DNA from: a bacterium
GTDB lineage: Bacteria > Vulcanimicrobiota > Xenobia > Xenobiales > JADMJV01
Assembly: GCA_018780265.1 (NCBI GenBank)
Contig: JADMJV010000011.1
Coordinates: 1 to 63,329, forward strand
Length of the DNA: 63,329 nucleotides
Direction of reading: 5' to 3'
Shown here: positions 17,111 to 25,621 of the stretch, in pieces
Position numbering within the stretch: the first letter of the stretch is position 1
Layout of the letters: every line of letters starts with the position of its first letter
The notes under the pieces: model-generated
What the model was told of the DNA's origin: nothing
The model's input: only the letters and a program-made list of their open reading frames with translations
The model's database searches: none
Program-made: the position numbers and the translations under genes

Positions 17111-18841
17111 ATGATCGACGTGCTCTTTCTCAGCCCCCCACGCCGCTTCGATGGTTCCAAGTATCTGTTCAACAACGCCACCCTTCAATTAGCCAGCTAT
17201 TTGCACCAAAACGGGCTGGCCGTCCGGGTCGAGCCGCTGGTGGGCGTGGACTGGCGACAACGCCTGGAGCGAGCCCTCAGCGATTGGAAACCACGCTGGG
17301 CGGCCATCAGCTGCAAATGGTGGGACACCGTGTTTGGCGCAGTCGAGGTGGCCAACCATATCCGTCAGCATCATCCGCATATTCAACTGGTAACCGGAGG
17401 GCAATCGGCCACATCCTTCGCCGAAGAGATCGTGGCCAAGACCGACTTTGACGCCGTGATCACCGGCGATGCCGAGGTGCCCTTGATGCAACTGGTCCAG
17501 GGCAACCCCCGGTGCAATGCAGTGGCCCAAAAGGACGGTATCACCTACCGACTGCCCCAAAAATACGTTCAACCTCGCAACGGAGGGGACCGACTACGCC
17601 TGATTCCCGACCTCACCGAGATTGCCCCAAGCGAACTCCTTTATCACGCCGGCTTCACCGCCCCCTTTGTGTGGACGGGCAAAGGTTGTCAGAGCGCCTG
17701 CAGCTTCTGCTCGGGCAGCGCCTATGGCCACAAAAAGCTGTTCGGTCGCACCGGCTTTCAATACCGGGACCTCGAAGACACCCTGGCCGATATGCAGTCG
17801 TTGGCACCCTGGACGCGCAAAGCCGTGATGTTCGACTTTGATCCGGTCTCCGACCCGGCTCGCGAAGACTACTACCTCCAATTGGCTCGTCGCCTGCCCG
17901 CCAAAGAGTACCACGCCGCCTTCTACTGCTGGAGCCTGCCCACTCCCAAATTCATCGCCGAGGTCAGCCAGTATTTTGCCAGCGCCATCATTTCGCTCGA
18001 CGCCCAGACCTATAGCGAGCCTCTGCGCCAGCGACTGGCCGCCCGCAATCAACTCAAACCTTTCGCCTCGGATCTAGAATTGCTGGGCACGCTCGACTTC
18101 ATGCGCCGCTTTGACAACATTCACGGCATTGTATACGGAATTATCGGGCTGCAAAGCGAAACGCCCTACGATGTGGAGCGGGGAGAGAGTCTGATGAACT
18201 ATATTCAGGACGCTTATCACGACGTGCTCCAACCCAACGGAGTCCACACCACTCCGCTTAGCATTGAGCCTGATTCATTGCTCGATCGAAACCCGGAAAA
18301 ATTTGGAATGACGCGCTTGCGCCACGGCTTTGACAACTACCTGGAATTCACTCGCCGACAGTTTCAGGCGGGAGCCGAGCAGAAAATTTTCGGCGCCGAC
18401 TATGAGGAAGGGGCCCCCCATCCCTTTGGCATCCACCAGAGTCACGACCACCCCGCCCGCGTCTTTCACGACTACCGCCGCATTCAAGGGCGCATCGCCG
18501 AGAAATCCCATCGATGGGAGGAAGATAAGGCGCTGCAGAGTTTGTCTCTGCAGGACAACCGCCTGGTGCTGACACTAAAAACCCGCAGCATCTTTCAGGA
18601 CGATTGGCGACTGATCGTATGGGCTGCCTGCAAGGCCTGGAAAAGGGGCCTCGCCGAATTGTTGGTGGACACCACCCGGGCACACATCCGGGTCCCCCCC
18701 GCTCAGGTCTTTCCCTTTGACGATCAGTTCGCCTGGGCTGGTCAACAGTGGGGGTCAGCGCGTCAGGCCCGCGACAGTGGTCGTCTGACCATCCGCTACG
18801 CCGCCAGCCCCACCACCGACCTGGGCTTTTTGGTGGACTAG
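17111..18841 (+). CDS. B12-binding-domain radical SAM protein
   Basis: 576 aa from ATG 17111, where 'MIDVLFLSPPRRFDGS' begins a cobalamin-binding-like Rossmann domain (about 1-150). This is followed by the radical SAM core with CxxxCxxC at Cys193, Cys197 and Cys200 ('CQSACSFC'), the ligands of the 4Fe-4S cluster that cleaves SAM. The family includes methyltransferases and ring-forming enzymes such as those of hopanoid, chlorophyll and natural-product pathways. The DxHxxG cobalamin motif is not seen, so base-off B12 binding is uncertain. Residues ~430-576 form a family-specific C-terminal region. Its stop codon overlaps the stop of the convergent M23 gene. The substrate is unknown. Confidence 0.85.
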   Translation: MIDVLFLSPPRRFDGSKYLFNNATLQLASYLHQNGLAVRVEPLVGVDWRQRLERALSDWKPRWAAISCKWWDTVFGAVEVANHIRQHHPHIQLVTGGQSATSFAEEIVAKTDFDAVITGDAEVPLMQLVQGNPRCNAVAQKDGITYRLPQKYVQPRNGGDRLRLIPDLTEIAPSELLYHAGFTAPFVWTGKGCQSACSFCSGSAYGHKKLFGRTGFQYRDLEDTLADMQSLAPWTRKAVMFDFDPVSDPAREDYYLQLARRLPAKEYHAAFYCWSLPTPKFIAEVSQYFASAIISLDAQTYSEPLRQRLAARNQLKPFASDLELLGTLDFMRRFDNIHGIVYGIIGLQSETPYDVERGESLMNYIQDAYHDVLQPNGVHTTPLSIEPDSLLDRNPEKFGMTRLRHGFDNYLEFTRRQFQAGAEQKIFGADYEEGAPHPFGIHQSHDHPARVFHDYRRIQGRIAEKSHRWEEDKALQSLSLQDNRLVLTLKTRSIFQDDWRLIVWAACKAWKRGLAELLVDTTRAHIRVPPAQVFPFDDQFAWAGQQWGSARQARDSGRLTIRYAASPTTDLGFLVD

Positions 18842-19689
18842 CGCCAGTCGGCGGGCAACTGCAAGAAAGCTTTAGGATGGACGGGCCTCCCAAAAGCTCG
18901 CATTTCCCAATGCAGATGGGGAGCGAAGCCTCCGGTGCCGCCCACGCTGGCGATACTCTGACCCGCTTCGACCTGATCGCCTTTGACGACGGCGTAGTCA
19001 TTGAGATGAAAATAGACGCTGAAAACTCCCAGGCCGTGGCTCAGAGCCAGGGTGTTGCCATTGACGATGCCGCGAGCCTGATGAATGACTTTGCCGGCAG
19101 CGGGCGCCATCACCGCCTGCCCCTCCCAGCCCCCCAGGTCCAGACCCTTGTGCCAGCCTTTCTTCCAACCGTTATACAGTCGGCGCTGGCCAAAACCGGT
19201 GGTTTCAGGAGCATCACAGGGGAGTTGAAAATTGCCTTGCCAATGCTGGCGATCGTCCAGTCTCTTCATGCTGGCCAGAATGGCCTGATCGTCGGCCTTG
19301 TTTTGAGGGTCGTCGTAGCTGGCCAGCGTGGCCGGGTTGATAGAAAGATACTGGGTCCCGTAATCCCGGGCCTTGACAGTCAGCTCACGCTCAAGCAGCA
19401 CCTGACCAGCCTGCTTCACGCACAGCTTCTGCCGAGTCGGACAATCGATGCCGATCGGAACCACACCTCTCCAGGCCGAGGCGGGCTCCACCCAGCTCAA
19501 AGCATACTCTTTTCCCTCCCAGTCAACCCGTAAGTCGCTGAGGGTAGGCTCGCCCACTACGGCTACAAAAAGAGGGAATCCCTGCACGGCGGCGCCCTGC
19601 AGCGACAGCCGCGGAGCCGACTGGGCCATGACCCACGGAGACAGAGCGGCGGCCGTCAGTCCCCCCAGGAAGCGACGGCGCCCTATCAC
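18838..19689 (-). CDS. M23 family metallopeptidase (LytM-type), exported
   Basis: 283 aa. A twin-arginine-like signal ('IGRRRFLGGLTAAALSPWVMAQ') leads to a beta-rich N-terminal domain and a complete C-terminal M23 domain. The zinc ligands are visible: 'HKGLD' (His180, Asp184), His228 and the 'HLHWEM' motif (His258, His260). The enzyme is expected to cleave peptidoglycan peptide bridges in the periplasm. The GTG start at 19689 overlaps the stop of the upstream zinc-ribbon helical protein (GTGA), indicating coupled expression and a possible functional link. Confidence 0.92.
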   Translation of the reverse strand: MIGRRRFLGGLTAAALSPWVMAQSAPRLSLQGAAVQGFPLFVAVVGEPTLSDLRVDWEGKEYALSWVEPASAWRGVVPIGIDCPTRQKLCVKQAGQVLLERELTVKARDYGTQYLSINPATLASYDDPQNKADDQAILASMKRLDDRQHWQGNFQLPCDAPETTGFGQRRLYNGWKKGWHKGLDLGGWEGQAVMAPAAGKVIHQARGIVNGNTLALSHGLGVFSVYFHLNDYAVVKGDQVEAGQSIASVGGTGGFAPHLHWEMRAFGRPVHPKAFLQLPADWR

Positions 19690-21299
19690 GTCTTTGACTG
19701 CTTGCTCAATTGACCGACCGTGGCGATTTTACGGGCCCCGTTGTCCATGGTGCGCAGGGCATCTTCGATTTCGCTGCGCGATTCGCTTTCCACATAGCCG
19801 CGCATCTTCTCCAGGGCCTCGTTCATCTCGGCCACACCCTGGGCAAACATGGCCTGGACCTCCTCGAGAGCCTTATAGGCTTCCTCTTCCTTGGAGCGCT
19901 CCTCCTCATCGAGTTCCTCCCAGTTGGGCTCCTCGATCTCATACTCGGAGTTACTGTCGATCTGAGCCTGAAACCACTCCACTTCTTTCAAGAAGGCATC
20001 GGCATCGAGAGTGCCATCGGCCACGCCATTGACAGCCGTATACAATCGCACCAAATTGCTGGTCAGCACCGGGCCCTGAGCATTTTCACCGGGAGCCGGA
20101 CCGCCCTCGGCAGCCTCAAAAGTTGAACCTGCCTGCTGACCCAGATTGGGCAACGGCGTGTTGCACTTCTCGCAATTGTGGCGGTTGGTGGGGTTGTAAT
20201 GGCTGCAACGGATGCAGGCCACCTTGCCTTCGCGGTCGGCCAGTTCTGTCAATTTGGCCATGGCGGCCGTCAATTGCAGGGTGGATTCCTCCAGCTTGAA
20301 CATGGCCGAGCGCAACACCAGGTCGGTACGATTGATAAAAAACTCGCTAAACTCGTTGAGCGCCTCTTGCTGATACTCGATCGCCTGCAAGGCGCGGGCG
20401 ATGGACTCGCGCACAATCACCGAATCCACCCCGGCTTCCAAAATCTGATCCAGCGAGGTGGCCGTGTCCGAGGCCGACTCGTAGACCACCGCCAGGGCCT
20501 CCACCAGGGGCGCATCGTGCAATACCTGGGCTTCCACGTCGGCGGCCAGACTCAAAATCAAGTTCACCTGAGGCGAGTCGGTTGGACCGTCATAGCGCTG
20601 CGACATGGTGGCGCTGGGAATGCGCTCGAAAAGACGCGTAAAAGTGGTCCGAGCATTCTCCATCTCTTTGTCCACGCCCGGCTTATCGCCCTTGTCGATA
20701 GCCGCGAAGAGGCGATTCATGCAGCGCAGATGGGCGTCCCAGACTTCCTTTAAATAGCTCAATTCGGGGGTGGGTTCCGACTTTTCCAGGTCGTCCAGAG
20801 ATTGCAGAGCCATAAACCGCTCCGACTGAACAAACTCTTTGAGGCGCTCGCCCTTGGCGTCTTTGTCGGGCGTAAACACCTCATAAGCCCGCAACATGAG
20901 ATTCAAGTTGGGAATCGAGGTGGGCCCGCTGACCGCCAGCACAAAATTGCGCATTTCGTTGAAGATGTAATTCAACTGATCGGCAGCCCGCCGCACGACC
21001 GAACCTGCGTTGTAGAGTAGATTGACGTCCCCTTGCTGGAGAAACTGGCCCACCTCTTGCAAGGCCGTGTCCATAAAACCAAAGACTTCCTCGGCCGCGT
21101 CGGTCAGCGTGGTGATCTTCTCGCGCATCTCGGCCGGGAGTCCGGCTACGGTGGCCTGAAAATCCTGAATTTGCTGGTCCAGGCCCTGACGACTGCTGAG
21201 CATAACCGCTTCCAGTTGCTCTGGGGTCGCTCGCTTTTCGAGAACGGCCTTAATGGTATTTACCAGTAGATGTCCTTCAGTCTCAGTTTGGGTAGCCAT
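19686..21299 (-). CDS. Helical-repeat protein with zinc ribbon (paralog 1)
   Basis: 537 aa of no recognised family, almost entirely predicted helical. One four-Cys zinc ribbon CxxC-x10-CxxC lies at Cys362, 365, 376 and 379 ('CIRCSHYNPTNRHNCEKC'). A ~40-residue helical unit recurs at about 11-47 and 415-448 ('LVRLYTAVNGVADGTLDA...'); the same unit appears in the proteins at 28631-29863 and 54968-56338. The C-terminus is very acidic around 450-480. GGAGG six bases before ATG 21299 gives a strong start. It is co-transcribed with an M23 peptidase, so a cell-envelope or division-related scaffold role is possible, but this is inference. Confidence 0.85.
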   Translation of the reverse strand: MATQTETEGHLLVNTIKAVLEKRATPEQLEAVMLSSRQGLDQQIQDFQATVAGLPAEMREKITTLTDAAEEVFGFMDTALQEVGQFLQQGDVNLLYNAGSVVRRAADQLNYIFNEMRNFVLAVSGPTSIPNLNLMLRAYEVFTPDKDAKGERLKEFVQSERFMALQSLDDLEKSEPTPELSYLKEVWDAHLRCMNRLFAAIDKGDKPGVDKEMENARTTFTRLFERIPSATMSQRYDGPTDSPQVNLILSLAADVEAQVLHDAPLVEALAVVYESASDTATSLDQILEAGVDSVIVRESIARALQAIEYQQEALNEFSEFFINRTDLVLRSAMFKLEESTLQLTAAMAKLTELADREGKVACIRCSHYNPTNRHNCEKCNTPLPNLGQQAGSTFEAAEGGPAPGENAQGPVLTSNLVRLYTAVNGVADGTLDADAFLKEVEWFQAQIDSNSEYEIEEPNWEELDEEERSKEEEAYKALEEVQAMFAQGVAEMNEALEKMRGYVESESRSEIEDALRTMDNGARKIATVGQLSKQSKT

Positions 21300-21388
21300 C
21301 CGTGCCTCCAGCTTGAAGTGGTCTTTGGCTGGCGCCCTTCGCGGTCCCCCAAACGGGCCCTCTTCAGCTCCCCTTCAAGCCACGCAGG

Positions 21389-21414
21389 AAAAAAAAAGAC
21401 CCTTGCGGGTCTTT
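21389..21414 (-). terminator. Rho-independent terminator
   Basis: On the minus strand, AAAGACCC-loop-GGGTCTTT is followed by a run of nine T. It lies ~19 bp after the stop of the glycine-zipper/coiled-coil gene and separates it from the zinc-ribbon gene. Confidence 0.9.
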
Positions 21415-21432
21415 CATTGGCCTTACGGCTAT

Positions 21433-23139
21433 TTAGGAATTGCGGCAGGCTTGCAGCTTGCTCTGTAAGTCGGCGGTGGTGTTGTCGGCCTGGCGATGCT
21501 CGGCCTGGAGATTGTCTTTCTGGTTGTCCAGGTCGCGGATAGCCGTATTGAGTTTGTTGACGCGGCCCTGATTCTGGTCGGCCTCATTGCGGGCCGTGCT
21601 CAACTGGCTTTGGGCCGAAGAAAGTTGGGCAGCGGCGTTGTTGCGGTCGCGCTGGGCATCGGCGAAGTCGTTTTGAGCGCGGTCGCGGTCGTCCTGAGCG
21701 TAACGCAATTCCTGTTGCAGGCCGGGCTTCTGGGCCGATACGCCGGCCTGGTAGCCATCCTGAATCTTGCCGTCAATCTGACGCTTGCGCTCGTTGAGGC
21801 CGGTTTCCTTGCCGTTCAGTTCACCCTGGAGGCCGTCGTAGCGCTGCTCAACCGGACGACGGTCCTGAGCGAACTTGGCATCCGATTCCTTGGTGATCTG
21901 AGCATCCAGACCGCCTTCCTTGCTCTTGAGCTGACCGGCGAAGTCTTTCAACTCACCGTCGAACTTCTTGAGACGAGAATCCCAGTTAACCAGGCTCTCA
22001 CCGGTCTGGGCATCGGGCTTGGCAGCCTTGTCGGCATACTGAGCCTGGCCACCGGCTTCGATTTTTCCGTTGATCTCGTCCAGGCGACCTTTCACGTCGG
22101 CTTCAGACTTTTCGATCCCGGTTTCGCGCTCGTCGAGCTTCTTGGTCTCGTCGCGATAGAAAGCGCGCTTGGTCTCGGCGTCAGCCTTGAGGCCATCTTC
22201 ACGAGTGTCGAGAGCCACTTTCTTCTCGTCGAGGCGTTTACCCTTAGCGTTTTGTGATTCCTTGTCACCCTGCGTCATTCCCAATAGCTTGCCACCGGTG
22301 TGATCCCAGACCTTTTTGGAGGCCTTGGCGGCGGTGAAACCACCCAGACCACCGACGGCGGCGAAGAGTGCGCCACCCACAATTCCACCGGCCACACCGG
22401 CGGCTCCGATAGCGGAGAGGCTTACGTTGCTGGCCAGCAGGCCCGAGGCCAGGCTGCCCGCCGAGGCCACCGACGCGCCCAGCGTGAAACCGCCGACCGC
22501 GCCGCTGAGCATACCGACACCGCCTAGAATCGAGGCGTAGAGTTTCATTCCACCACTCATATTGTTGAGGTCGGTGAAGTTGGTTTTCAATAGGCTGGGC
22601 TTGTCTTCTTTGGCAGGAGGAGGAGCCTCACCGCCGCCAGCGGCATTTTCCGCCTTGGCCCACAAACCCTGAGCACCGCCGACAATCGCGCCGGGGACGA
22701 AGCCGGCCGCCTTGCCTACCGCGTTACCAATTCCGTTACCCACCTGCCAGGCACCCGCTGCACCCGAGAGGCCGCCGATGACCATACCGGTCTTGGCGAA
22801 GAAGCCTGCCGTGGCGAAGGTGCGACCCACAAAGTCCAGAGCGCCGTGCGAAGTGACCGCGCCCAATACGGGGCCGAAACCGGCACCGGTCAGAGAACCA
22901 ACGATGGCACCACCGAGCACACCGGCATAAAGAGCGCCAGTGACTGTGGCCAAACCCGTCGCGCCGCCGACGACCGTGCCGGTAGCATTTCCCCAGGCGA
23001 TGCCGTTGCGAATGGCGCTCGAGCCCAGGCTTGGCTTGTAGCCATCCTGCGGCGGGGGTGGATCGTTGGGCTTGGGAGCATCGTTCTTCACCAACGTTTG
23101 GGGCTTGTTGAAGTTCTGATTCACTGACTGGAGTTTCAT
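21433..23139 (-). CDS. Glycine-zipper domain plus coiled-coil protein
   Basis: 568 aa of unknown function. The start at 23139 ('MKLQSVNQNFNKPQT') has a Shine-Dalgarno-like TTTAGGA upstream; reading further upstream gives implausible sequence overlapping opposite-strand genes. Residues ~20-45 are Pro/Asp-rich. Residues ~45-300 are rich in Gly and Ala with GxxxG periodicity ('GTVVGGATGLATVTG', 'GGAIVGSLTGAGFG'), like membrane-inserting glycine zippers. Residues ~300-568 are a long charged coiled coil ('RDRAQNDFADAQRDRNNAA'). There is no signal peptide. A membrane-associated structural or pore-like protein is possible. A strong terminator follows; it is divergent from a small charged protein gene. 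Confidence 0.85.
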   Translation of the reverse strand: MKLQSVNQNFNKPQTLVKNDAPKPNDPPPPQDGYKPSLGSSAIRNGIAWGNATGTVVGGATGLATVTGALYAGVLGGAIVGSLTGAGFGPVLGAVTSHGALDFVGRTFATAGFFAKTGMVIGGLSGAAGAWQVGNGIGNAVGKAAGFVPGAIVGGAQGLWAKAENAAGGGEAPPPAKEDKPSLLKTNFTDLNNMSGGMKLYASILGGVGMLSGAVGGFTLGASVASAGSLASGLLASNVSLSAIGAAGVAGGIVGGALFAAVGGLGGFTAAKASKKVWDHTGGKLLGMTQGDKESQNAKGKRLDEKKVALDTREDGLKADAETKRAFYRDETKKLDERETGIEKSEADVKGRLDEINGKIEAGGQAQYADKAAKPDAQTGESLVNWDSRLKKFDGELKDFAGQLKSKEGGLDAQITKESDAKFAQDRRPVEQRYDGLQGELNGKETGLNERKRQIDGKIQDGYQAGVSAQKPGLQQELRYAQDDRDRAQNDFADAQRDRNNAAAQLSSAQSQLSTARNEADQNQGRVNKLNTAIRDLDNQKDNLQAEHRQADNTTADLQSKLQACRNS

Positions 23140-23273
23140 CGTCCTAAATCCTATCCTATCCTCGGGTCGGTATATTCCGGTGGGTTGTAGAGAATATAGC
23201 CAGCCCCCCTGAAAGAACCCTGAAAAGGAAACCCGGTTGGATCCGTACAAAACCAGCTTTCGGAGGTACTGCC

Positions 23274-23651
23274 ATGAGTGAGCCTTATAAACCCCCCAGC
23301 AAGAAGGAAGTAGAGCAGTCCGGTACCGCGGACTGGGTCCAGCAGGCGCTGGACAAACACGAGGTTCGCCAGCAAAAACTCTCTCAAGTGTTTGGCGACT
23401 CGCAACGAGAATTGCGCCAGGAGAAAGACAAGCTGGCCGACGTCTGGCGTACCCCGGCCGAGGCCGAAGAGGTGGACAAAGGCCCCGACCTCTTTGCCGC
23501 CGAGCGCAGCAAAGGGGCCCAGGAGAAGCAAAAACTGGCCAGTGTCTGGGATCAGGACCGGGCCCAGCTCCAGGCCGAAGAAGACCAACTGCGCAATATG
23601 TTTGGCGGTGGTGGCAGCTCCACCAACAAAAACCCCAAAAAGCGCCGCTGA
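23274..23651 (+). CDS. Small charged helical protein, unknown
   Basis: 125 aa, unrecognised. It is highly charged and helix-forming, with two similar segments ('KLSQVFGDSQRELRQEKDKL' near 35 and 'KLASVWDQDRAQLQAEEDQL' near 87), suggesting an internal duplication of a coiled-coil unit. The tail is 'GGGGSSTNKNPKKRR'. CGGAGG seven bases before ATG 23274 is a clear ribosome-binding site. It is divergent from the glycine-zipper/coiled-coil gene (135 bp between starts) and precedes the VOC-domain gene by one base. Its coiled-coil character could mean it partners with the divergent protein. Confidence 0.75.
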   Translation: MSEPYKPPSKKEVEQSGTADWVQQALDKHEVRQQKLSQVFGDSQRELRQEKDKLADVWRTPAEAEEVDKGPDLFAAERSKGAQEKQKLASVWDQDRAQLQAEEDQLRNMFGGGGSSTNKNPKKRR

Positions 23652-23652
23652 T

Positions 23653-24087
23653 TTGCAACTCGCCAACCTCTTTTTCGTGGTGGCCGACCTGACCCGGGCC
23701 AAAACGTTTTACGATCTGCTGCTGGATCGCAGCGGCCATTTGGGAGCCGATTCGTTGATTTATGACCTGGACGGTCTTGAATTGCGCTTTTACGAGCTCA
23801 GCGCCGCCCAAGCCGCAGACTTCAAGCTGCGTTCCGAAGTCAGTGGTGAGCGGCCTCGCCAGGGACTGTGCCTGCGCTCGCCCGACTGGGGGCCCCGCTT
23901 AGTTCAACTCGAACAGGCCGGGGCCCGCTGGGAGGTCCCCTGGGGTCCGGCCCCTTGGGGCGGCTTTCTGGCCCATCTCACCGATCCGCAGGGTTTCCGC
24001 TGGGAAATAGCTTCCCCAGCAATTCCTCGGCCGGCCCCCGCCAACACTCGTGATGATGGGCCGACAGCGGAGTCTCCGCGGGATTGA
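23653..24087 (+). CDS. VOC (glyoxalase/dioxygenase-fold) protein
   Basis: About 144 aa beginning at a TTG (23653) directly after the previous stop; the exact start is uncertain because no good ribosome-binding site or ATG is present. The sequence has the VOC beta-alpha-beta pattern: 'ANLFFVVADLTRAKTFYDLLL' at the start and 'DPQGFRWEI' at the end of the last module, the place where the metal-binding Glu usually sits. VOC proteins include glyoxalase I, extradiol dioxygenases and bleomycin-binding proteins; the activity is not predictable here. Its 3' end overlaps the convergent sirtuin gene by 110 bp, and both reading frames look conserved in that overlap. Confidence 0.75.
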   Translation: MQLANLFFVVADLTRAKTFYDLLLDRSGHLGADSLIYDLDGLELRFYELSAAQAADFKLRSEVSGERPRQGLCLRSPDWGPRLVQLEQAGARWEVPWGPAPWGGFLAHLTDPQGFRWEIASPAIPRPAPANTRDDGPTAESPRD

Positions 24088-24604
24088 TCTCGATTCGGTA
24101 GGCCTGGCGCGCCTCCAATGGCATGGGGCCTGCCGGCGGCACCGTTCCCGATGCGCCCACCGTCACCAGACAATCGCACTCGCCCAGCCAGGCCAGCGCC
24201 CGCTGCACATTTTCTTGAGGCAATTCTTCCCCGCTCCAGACCACGTCAGGACGCTGCCGGGCGGCGCACGAGCAATCTCGCAGACGACACTGAAAACAGC
24301 AACTCTCCCAGACCGAGCCGTGCAACTCTAAGACCTGGCAGCCGGCCCGCTGCAGCAGTCCATCTTGATTCAGCGTGACAATGCGGACCTGGGGGTGGCT
24401 GCGCTGCATCTGCGCCAAACACTCATGGCCGGCATTGGGCCTGCAACTCCGCAAATGCCCTTTCCAGGCCTGGTAGTCGGCCCAGACTTTCTCCGGTTGA
24501 TGCAAAAAACTCAGACGGTTGTGGGCAGGTGGCGGGCAAACCCCACTGGCCTGGCTCAAGCCCGCGCCCACCCAAAAGACCACCTTTTGGTAGCGGTCCA
24601 GCAT
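23978..24604 (-). CDS. Sir2-family NAD-dependent protein deacylase
   Basis: 208 aa. Sirtuin motifs are 'GAGLSQASG' (13-21), 'LNQDGLLQRAG' (78-88; Asn79 and Asp81 of the TQNxD motif), the catalytic His in 'LHGSVW' (His95), 'RPDVVWSGE' (118-126) and 'VGASGTVPPAG' (149-159). Residues 102-113 contain Cys pairs of a shortened zinc-binding module. Compared with typical sirtuins (~230-250 aa), the segment after the Rossmann GAG motif lacks the usual 'GIPxFR' and the zinc-finger loop is compressed. It removes acyl groups from lysines using NAD if active. ATG 24604 is supported by family length. It is convergent with the VOC gene. Confidence 0.85.
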   Translation of the reverse strand: MLDRYQKVVFWVGAGLSQASGVCPPPAHNRLSFLHQPEKVWADYQAWKGHLRSCRPNAGHECLAQMQRSHPQVRIVTLNQDGLLQRAGCQVLELHGSVWESCCFQCRLRDCSCAARQRPDVVWSGEELPQENVQRALAWLGECDCLVTVGASGTVPPAGPMPLEARQAYRIEINPAETPLSAHHHECWRGPAEELLGKLFPSGNPADR

Positions 24605-24807
24605 CGCTAACGCTTAGAACGGACGGCACGACTCAGTCCCGAGCGAAGGTGAGTTTTGGTGACGTTGCTTACCCAGGCTTGCCGGTCCCCCCCGCTCAGG
24701 GGAGGCAAAGCCGACCTGTTCGTGGCGGGCTCGGGCGGATTAGAGCCAATCTGCATAGAAAGACTACTACCACAAATTCGCGTAGGTGCCTGCTCTGGGC
24801 GGTGCGA

Positions 24808-25620
24808 ATGGCCCGCCCCATGAACGCCTATCTAGACTCTGCCCGGCAGGCCGCGCGCGCGGCCGGAGAAATCATCCGCTTACGATTTGGAACCCGGGTC
24901 GGGGTGCACCACAAGGGACCCATCGACCTGGTGACCGAGGTTGACCTGGCCTGCGAGCGCCTGATCTTGGACATTCTCCAGAAAGATTGGCCCGACCACG
25001 ACATTCTGGGCGAAGAAGGCGGACGGACCGGCCATGGCCAGGGGCCGCTGTGGATCGTGGACCCGCTCGATGGCACCCGCAGCTTTGCCCACGGCTATCC
25101 TTTTGTGTCGGTGTCGATCGGCCTCGAAATCGAAGGAAAAGTCCGGCTGGGCGTGGTCTACGACCCGATTCGTGACGAGCTCTTCGAAGCCATTCAGGGC
25201 CACGGAGCCCACCTCAACGGCCAACCCATCGGCGTCAGTTCAACCCGTCACCTGAAAGACGCCCTGCTGGTGACCGGCTTCCCCTACCACCTGGCCGAAA
25301 TAGACAACCAGGCCCTGTTTGACCTTTTTCGAGAAATGGTCGTTCACTCCGGCGGCATCCGTCGCGACGGTTCAGCGGCGCTGGATTTTTGCTATCTCGC
25401 CTGCGGCCGACTGGACGGCTACTGGGAGTTTTTCCTCAAGCCCTGGGATGCAGCCGCTGGAGCCCTGATCGCACACGAAGCCGGCGCCACCGTGACCAAC
25501 CTGGGCGGTCAGCCCTACGAGTTGAGACAGGCCGAAGTGCTGGTCAGCAACGGCCACATTCACCAAGAGATGATCGAACGCGCGAGGCCCTTCCTCCAAC
25601 CCATGCGCCGCTGGCTGTAG
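24808..25620 (+). CDS. Inositol monophosphatase family protein
   Basis: 270 aa from ATG 24808 (a second ATG at 24820 is possible). The metal-binding signatures are 'GEEG' (68-71), 'DPLDGTRSFAHG' (85-96) and the C-terminal 'WDAAAGALIAHEAGA', which define the Li-sensitive Mg-dependent sugar-phosphatase fold (IMPase, FBPase, CysQ). 'DGTRSFAHGYPF' is typical of SuhB/HisN-type IMPases. Natural substrates may be inositol-1-phosphate, histidinol phosphate or another phosphoester. The 203 bp upstream of it hold no gene that I can support. It converges on the PEP carboxylase gene with one base between stops. Confidence 0.92.
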   Translation: MARPMNAYLDSARQAARAAGEIIRLRFGTRVGVHHKGPIDLVTEVDLACERLILDILQKDWPDHDILGEEGGRTGHGQGPLWIVDPLDGTRSFAHGYPFVSVSIGLEIEGKVRLGVVYDPIRDELFEAIQGHGAHLNGQPIGVSSTRHLKDALLVTGFPYHLAEIDNQALFDLFREMVVHSGGIRRDGSAALDFCYLACGRLDGYWEFFLKPWDAAAGALIAHEAGATVTNLGGQPYELRQAEVLVSNGHIHQEMIERARPFLQPMRRWL

Positions 25621-25621
25621 C

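Noticed and set aside
23139..23811. N-terminal extension of the glycine-zipper protein to 23811
   Set aside because: The extension is antisense to two plus-strand genes, has low-complexity Arg/Pro/Cys content, and a good ribosome-binding site supports ATG 23139.
24700..24730. GAGGCAAAGCC resembling the core of a c-di-GMP-I riboswitch
   Set aside because: No matching GGCAAACC or tetraloop-receptor elements at the right distances; probably chance in GC-rich sequence.
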